DNA from: Paragonimus heterotremus
Lineage: Eukaryota; Platyhelminthes; Trematoda; Plagiorchiida; Troglotrematidae
Length of the DNA: 64,000 nt
NCBI GenBank assembly: GCA_013368495.1
Contig: LUCH01001014.1
Span: 81,781-145,780 of the forward strand
Direction of reading: 5' to 3'
Positions 36,101 to 45,100 of the stretch are shown piece by piece (position 1 is the first letter of the stretch; the number at the start of each line of letters is the position of its first letter). A model generated the notes under the pieces. The model saw only the letters and a program-made list of their open reading frames with translations, was not told where the DNA came from and made no database searches. The translations under genes and the position numbers were made by a program.

Positions 36101-39100
36101 TGCAACTGTTACCACTAAGAAAAAATAACTGGAAACTCATCCTCTGGATGATATGTTGGTCTTATTATTTAGGTGTTTCTGCAAGACAAGACTGATCATA
36201 ACCTGATCACGCTTTATTGTAGATAGCTCATTCAATACAATAAACGAATTCAAACATCCACGTAATATAAACCTACAATGTTACCGAAAAAATGCTCCTG
36301 TAAACAGCGAAGACACGTAAAGATGTTGAAAGCGAGATGAAATGACAATCCCTTACCACTATAACTTAAAGACAAAATCAACTAGCAGTATAGATCGATT
36401 TGTGATGTTTTGATCACTCGTCTTTTAATTCAGATGAAGGATAAATAATAAAGGGTTAGTGTCAAAGTGAATCGTGATCTTTCAATTGTTCAAGTTACCT
36501 TGTTTTCTTCAGTCGTTTTGTTAAGGTTGATACTATTTCAGCACTGTTCGGTATAAATACACCCGTGATTGATCAAGGTTGATGGATGCATACACAAAAA
36601 TAGTTAGCGTTCAATATAACGGGAGTTTTACAAATGTTTGGATTCGATCGTAAGACATACTGCAAATTTACATCCTGACAGGTACAATAATCTGTTGACC
36701 GTGATACACGCTACCCTGAATGACTTACTAAAAGCGCTCAAAGGATTAGTGGTCATGTCAGCCAGTTTGGAAGAAATGGCCGGTTCTCTGTTTAACAACC
36801 GCGTGCCAACAATATGGGCTAACAAAGCCTATCCAAGCCTGAAGCCATTGGCCGCATGGGTTGAAGATTTAATACTGCGTGTCGAATTCATTAACTACTG
36901 GATTGAGAATGGGATCCCGTCGGTATTCTGGATCAGTGGTTTCTATTTCCCACAAGCTTTCCTCACGGGCACTCTTCAGAATTACGCACGCAAAAAACTT
37001 ATATCCGTGGATACGATTTCATTTGATTTCCAGGTAAGCCAGTTATTTTAATCTAAACACAAATAACTACCAGTAAACTAAGTTCATATTTCCGCACTCA
37101 ACCAAGATTGTTTGAAGTGGTCGATCGATTGGCAGAGGAGCATGGATAACCAATATATAAGGATACCAATCAATTGGTCCGTCAATCTAAGCTTCTGATG
37201 TAATCAAAAGAGTCCGCAGAGCCGACTGACAAACGGTTTTAGGAAGGCAAATTATGCCGTTAGTACCAAACATACTCAGAAAGTGATGGCACACTGAAGA
37301 ATAAACCAATCAAGTGATTTCAATCTAATTGCAAATAGATGAAATCCATGGACCTCATAATTGAAAGAAGAACAAATCTCTCCTATAAATGTCCGCGTAG
37401 AATATGTAACACAATCTGCAATAGCATGTAAGCAATCACCTTTAAGAGTGGTAAAATGGAAACTATTTTCCCCAAATGTAGACTTCATTTATTAATAGGA
37501 GTGCATTGCTGAATCTATTCGAACAGATTCATGTTTATCAGTGAGGCAAGCGTAGTTTGTGAACTTATTAACATCGGTTGAGACGATCTGATAAAGGAAA
37601 CGATTTTACGAGTCCCAAAAACGTGGTAACCGGCGATGGAAGAAACGGAATTTCATGACACTGAGGAATATATACAAAATACTAATTTTCCCTCATCTCA
37701 AGTGTGCAGCAACCAGGAATCCAAGAAACGGATAAGGAACAACCAAATTACGGAGATGTGCAAGGTCCTCAAAAAATGACCGAAAATAATAAAATCTTAA
37801 GTCCACTAGAACAACAGGATCCAGATGATAGTGAGATAGGTAATAATAGTCGGATTTAGAAAAGTCTAAGAAATGTGCAAATATGGTTAGAAACAAGATG
37901 AATATTGAAGACATATCACTCCGGAATACTGGCTTTAAAAAACTAGAGCAGGGGAGAACAAAAAGTGCCTTCCGCAAACGAGTTCCATGTTCGCCAGCAT
38001 GTTTTTAAGTAAATGCGGCTTTCCTCGGCAAAAAAGAAAGATCTTTGACGCGTGTACTTCAGCAAGGTCGACTGTTGTAGGTAGGACAGAGATTGAAGGT
38101 GAAAAATTGAGTTTACCAGGAATTATTCCATCTTACTAGAACTATGCAAGTGGGAATATCAGTGCTGTAACTCACATTGACTGATACATGAGAAATTCAG
38201 TGGTGCATAACTCACCCGAAACCATATAACGCATGTACATTTCACTGAGACTTCATCCTGCCTGACTAGTAGTGCAAGTTACTGTTGTCCAGCTTCCTCA
38301 CTGAACAACGATCGGCGGAATAATATCATACGTAAGCCACTCACAACAGGATTTTCGCAGCTTCAATTTGTGGGTGATTTAAAACATCCCTGGCTTAAAT
38401 TTAATTTCACCGAGGCTCACACTCTGTCAACCACTCCGGCGTACGACTTTCATGATATGGTTACTGAACAATTACGTGTCAATCATCGTTGCATTTACAA
38501 CACGAAAAGATTAACAATAGTGTTGAGCGAAGTTGGCAAATCATTTTAGAATCAATCAGAAATTTTCGTACAACACCAAAAATAATCCTACAGTCCTACA
38601 CCTGAGCGATGAAGATACCATCACCACCTCTAACCTGGAGATGGATGTTTTTTGAACTCACTCTCAGCGCCTTTGTTAACAATCAAAGAAGTATAAAAAT
38701 CTCCAGTTGGAGTAATACTCCTGGTGACCTCACGACTACGACTATCACGCCATGTATCGTGGTTCGAGAGATAGAAAAGCTCCTTGATAACAAGTCAGTC
38801 AGACCTGATCTCATCTTCCTAATTTTGCAAAGATGTGCTGGAAAGCTGGTAGGACCATAGAGTTGCTCAACCGTTTTCCAGACCGGAGTAAGCTTCCGGA
38901 GACATGCATCATAACTTCTGCTTTCAAGAGGGAGATCGGAACGAGTCTATCAACTACATGCCAATTGTCTTATTATGCGCTGTTTTGAATGTTCTGAAGA
39001 GTATTATCGACGACCAGTCGAAGGCTTACATTGCACCCAGTACGCTTTTTCCTGCTGTTCAGCATGGATTCCGGAGAACCTTTTCACGCCTAACAGACTG

Positions 39101-42100
39101 CCTGAATGACCGACATTTTGATATGAAGATTGATGGCGCACCGTCTAACTGATACACCCCAGGGTTTCATTCTAGATCAACTGTTGGTCCTACTATTCGT
39201 CTTTGAACGACCACAGCTATGTGGGACAACGAACCTTGTTTTATGGCTTTATTCTCCTTCCCATCCGAAAAGATTACTTAGACTGTCAATTCTTCATGTA
39301 CCACCGACATATCGGAGGAGACCTTAATGTGGTCTATAGAACAGTAAACCGGTTATCGCAACTTCTGAGGCATTATGTTACGCTCAGTACGGATCTCCGT
39401 TTTCGAGGTCACTCGCTGAAGCTGGAACACCAGATGAGTCGCTTGAAATGCCGACATTCAATCATGGTGTCTAATGAGAACGCCTTGTCGAAGTCTGTCG
39501 TGAAAGCATCATCAATATATGGTTCTAAGCGAAGGCTAGATGTCCACATTCGTGGCGCCAGCACGACGTTCCAATCCATTTGGCCACCTAGGCAACTTGG
39601 AAGTGATGTGGGGCTTCTAGCACCAATGTTAACACATCGTTACCTGCTGAAGGGAGATTGCTGTATGCTCGCCTGTCACGTCACCCTATCGACATCCTGA
39701 TCAACTTGACATTATTTTGCTCCATACTTCCATGACGCTTACCAGTTCGGAAGCGAAACTCAGTCCTTTCGCTTTGATCTTCCCTTACTCTATGCTTTTT
39801 TATTGCCGTCCAACACAAACATGCGTTATAACCCGTGAAATTTTACATTCTAATTTTATCCGACCGTTTTGGTTTCGAGTAATAACGCCCAGCACGGTAA
39901 ACGCTCGGTAGGTATACGGTAAACGTGATCAGTGAGAACGCCTGGAATGCCTAAATCATCGTAGAAGTCACCTCTTCTAGGTTCGATGTATAGTCCTATT
40001 TGATAAGCTTGAAAATAGGTGAACCACTGACAGAAGATGGGCTCAAGATAGCTCATCCAACATCATTATTATTCATACTGACCAATAATAATCATAGGAT
40101 TTTTATCTACTAGACAATAACTAGTGTGATCAAATTGACATGAGGTAAACAAGTTGTGTATTTGAGGTGTTACAACCCAGACAAATTTCCGTTACAATTT
40201 TTTCAATGACATAAGAGCAAAGAGGTCAGGTGTGGACGATGTATCCGGTAGAACTTGTTTACACTTTTACAAGCGCATACCGTAGTTACTTGGTATCTAC
40301 ATAGAAATACAAGACTTTACAAAAAAGCCAAAGAATAAGATGGCACACACAGAAAACAGCAACATTAGAAACACACATCAGTTCGCAATCACGGTAGCGA
40401 TAAACCAACATAAAATTCATGTTGTCTGTCGGTATTGGGCAGCACACAGTTTATAAGAAGGGCCTCTGCGAAGCGTAGTAACTGATTGTTGCGTAGATGT
40501 ATTGATTGTTGTTCCATAGGTGAATTTTAGTTACGTGCTTTCACCAACAAGGTTTACAGCTTGTATGGACTAATTATTTGCAAATTCACAGAGGACAGCC
40601 GGTGAATATTCTGCATTCAGAAACGTTTTTATATAGCTTTTTCTTACTAACTACTTCTACACATCTGATAATGCTCCGGTGAGAGAAATACATGCTATGA
40701 TGCAACTCACCAGTTTCGCACTTTTAAATCGTCAAGTAGTGATTTTGTCACGAGGTTCCAGCTTAACTGCGAGCTTTTGACGGTTACTGTCAATTGCAAG
40801 TCAAACCCCTCTAACCTCAAGGAAAACAATTCAATCTGGAGTTAAAAACGCTACTATGTGAGACATCCAATGTTGTATACTAAGAACACGGATGGCGCAA
40901 AGGTGGTTTATTTAGGAAACCAACACAGGTTAGGTGTTCAAACAGGACAACTAACAAAAACACATCTGCATATGGCAATCGTCCTGAAATGTCCCAGCTG
41001 GCACAGACGCTAATGGTCAGCTCCTTTGCGTAGCCAGAACTATTCCATGGCATACTGTATTATCGTGTTAGTGTGATGTTTCTTCCCGTGTTTTTCCTGC
41101 GGCTACTTTGATGGCAAACTCCATGCTGTCGCCCCACTACTGAATAGTGGTGGTGTAAGTAGTATGGTGCGATCGCTCGTCCTCACCACACCAGTAACAC
41201 AAGGTTGATAATACATATCGGCTGGCTGAGTGGGTCATTGTTTCAGAAGTAGAATACTGGCTCACATCATGTCGAGCAAAGGCTGAAAGTGACACTACGC
41301 AGTACTTAGCAATGGCTTAAGAACTTAACTTAAACCGCCATGTTAATAGTAAGGAAAATATCTCTGACAGTGGTATGCAGTACTACTCATGGTATGTATA
41401 GAGCTACAGGTGGTAGTGATAGAACAATGAGAACTATTTTAATTGGCAGTCAGTTCATAACTTCTTGACTATCGTGAGTAAACGCTGCACACACATCCAC
41501 TACCAACACTGTGCTAATTACTACCTTGAGAACACTGAACTCAACGTATCCGTACACGGACGACACTGTAGTAACGGACAATTGGCCTATCCACAAATTG
41601 GCTAGAATAACCAATAACATATTAAATCCTTCGGGGGTAATTTGTAGACGAGTTCATCATGATGTCTTCTCCCAAAAGTACAACTCCATTGTGATCCAGC
41701 ACGCAAAAATGCAGCCCGGATAATAAAATATATGATTTTTATTGAAAGCGCATCGAGACGGGCTACCAGAAAAGTCAGGGGGGCTCAGGACGAATCTCTT
41801 CCAAGAAAAACCTGAGAGCATTTGGTCAGTTTTCAATAAAACACAGATACCTGGGGGAGAGATTTAATGTAAACATACAGAATTATCAATACACCCGGTC
41901 AATCACTATCGGCAACGAACAATTAAAGGGTCTCTTTAACCTCAGTTTTAAATGGGCAGGCTACTGCTGTTAAAATCTTCCCATGATGGAAAATATTATC
42001 TATCTCTATGATCACGGCCGACTTGACAAAGATGCTCAAAATTTGATTCGATCGGCCTGTACACGAGGAGCAGCTGACACCACAATCCTCCTGGTTATCT

Positions 42101-45100
42101 TCCTAACGGCGTCTTACAAGTCACCAGATATGTGTCAGTCTACTTGCTCTCTACTGGTTGTCTGACTGTTGTAGTTGTGTCACTTAAATCTGTTTGAAAG
42201 TTATATGTTGCCGTAAGGCACACCGGTTTTCCATCACATTCAGTTTTCTTTCTCTGCACCTGAAAACGTTTTCTTTACATTCACGAATCGTCGAACAATT
42301 TTTATTCTTAGACTAGCAAAAAGACAGGAATGCATAAGCATTTGGTCTCTTGCTCTGTTCGGTATAAACCTGTGGACCAAAGCGAACGAAAATGATAGAG
42401 AATATAACGCAAAATCCTGTAGAAAATAAGCCAACGGAAGATGCAAAGCGAAGGAAAAAGTAGAGTACGTTCACGGATTTTTAATTGCATACGCGTACCT
42501 CACTGGTGAAGTGTGCACGGGATTCAGTGTTCCGTAAAATTCGATTCGGATAACTAACGCCTTTTATCCGACCGGCAAATTAGTCGGAGCCAAACCCTGG
42601 AGACAGCGGAAATAATACGATTAGCCAGAATCCATGACATTCTCTTTCACACGAACAGGTTAGTGTGGGACAACTGAACCGAAAAAAACATTGAGGCAGT
42701 ATAACATCTTTGTGGAACACACTCAGTGCAATTACCATTGTGTGTAACGACCACATCTGTTTATGAAAAATAACCAACCAAGCTTGTACACTAGCGAGCT
42801 GGAATTCTGTCACCTCAAACAGACCACGATATGCTTCATCGACGAGCCCTAGTAAAAGCGACAGTTGGGTCTGGTTGAAGAGACACTTTAATATGAAAAG
42901 TAATTCGACTTGTGAACGATGTCGAGTTTAGAATCCCGGTCAATGACAATATCCAGGGCAGTCCCGTGTCGACCATTCGGATGACTGATTCAGAGAGTAC
43001 AAATATTTGAATTCATTCGTTGATAACGGTCGCGAGCCCGAGCAAAATATACTGTGGCCCGAGCTACCGCTCGTCTTCACAGTGATGTGGAATAACCTAA
43101 TGCAGCAGGTTGTCATCTCGGATAACGCTTCTGACCAGCGATTTGAGTAGTCCAGAGGATTCTAACCGAGCAGGTGGCAATTGCCCACTCTGCTCACCGG
43201 AACAATCAGGGTCTCAGTGTTTCGTGACTACGCCATTGGCTGGTCGTCCCGCGGTTTTACCGAAATGTTTTATTGTCTCAGAAAATAACGCCTATTGTGG
43301 AAGACGCTGTGCTGGCATGTAGAGTACGCAACTCAATCAGAAACACAATAAAGTAACTATCTACTCATGGGAGCGGAGATTGGAGTTGCCTAATTGCACT
43401 CTTCCGGAAACATGCAAATAACCCCACACATATCAAAGCAATTCGAGTTGATCCGACGTTACTCTGTGATTTTAACAGTGTCGATCAAGATAGTATAACT
43501 GGATTCCAACGGCAATTGGAAAGAAAAGGATGGCTGTATCGCAGTCTACGGGAGTGAGTTACGTGATATGACTGACTTCGAAGGGGTAGTAATGGGAGTT
43601 GAAAGTCTAGTTCAGTGGACACATGAACGAATTTTAGAATGGTTAGTGGACCAATGCATACTAATCTCCAACGACGTACGCCGATACCAGGATAACTAAA
43701 AGAATGTGGTAGACTTAAAAACCACTTAGCTGGTGTTGGACAGTTACATATGAATAATTGGGCACTTAGCATTAAAGAAAGATTTCGTTATGCAAACATG
43801 AGACGATAAGCATAACCGGCAGCACACGGATACATCAGAGAATAGATATGAGACTGTATGAAATATTCGATTGACAACGCGAGTAAATCGCGTAAAAACT
43901 AGTGGAACAATAAGAGAGACAAGTCGATGTACTAAACAGACAACGCGTACGAAAAAGCAGACAGTTGAAGAGTACGATGGTGGAAGCATGAGGGACAAGC
44001 CTGTATTAAGGACACGAGATGATGACGATCTTCAGATTATTTAACGAAAACGTAAAGACGAGTAATAATCGGTAATAGGTGTTGCTAGGTAAGCGATTTT
44101 CAAATTTACCAAAATAAGAACAATTCGGGAGAAGTCTGATCTCTCTGGCTAATGCAGACAGTACCAATGCAAGCAACTACTAGTCTTACGATAACAGCAG
44201 TCTAAACATCCATCAGATGTTACCACTCAATTTTTCGACGAGTACTGGGGGGAGAATATTAGTCTCACACGACAGACAATAGGTACAATTTATCATGATC
44301 TCTTCTTTCAGGTTATGAAACAAGGAGTAGCCGAATTAACGGAAGTTCCAGCGGATGGAAGCTATATTCGTGGTCTGTTTCTTGAGGGTGCCCGCTGGGA
44401 CTTTCAACGCCACCTTCTGGGCGAGTCTCGACCGAAGGAGCTCTATGTGAACATGCCAGTTATTTGGTTAATTCCCGTGGCCCATCGTAAGCCACCGACA
44501 AAAGGAAGCTATGAATGCCCTGTGTATAAAACACTCACTCGAGCAGGTAAGCAGAGAACGTCAAGTTTGGTTATATGACCTTATCACTGATAATTCTGGA
44601 ATCCCAAGTACATAATCTCCGATCGAGCCCTGTTCGATGATTTGGAAACCCTGTCTGAAAGTTCAATTAGGTTATGTGTCAAGGTTCTTAAATATTTCTG
44701 AGCGGATGATGGCTATTCAGAACACAGTTTTCTACTATCTTAGTTCAGGCACATGCACCTGGTCCAAGGTACACGAACCTGCAATTGAGATAACTATACT
44801 GACAAAAAATTCAATGCAGATCGTAGGGAAATGTTGCTACCTGAATGTTGACAACACTATCCATCAATTCTTAGGTACAAACGTCAACATTTAATTAATC
44901 ATGTGCAGATTATACATGTAAAACACGTTAGTTGTTACGATATGTTATTATATTTGTCACACGCTGTTCGGATTGTAATCGGAAACGCTCGACTACCAAA
45001 GTGGTTAGAGACTTTTTGCCTGCGAGTTGTCACATCTGACCGTAAGAAGTCTCATAAATTTTCGATGTACCAATCCAAAAATTACTCAGTCGCACACATG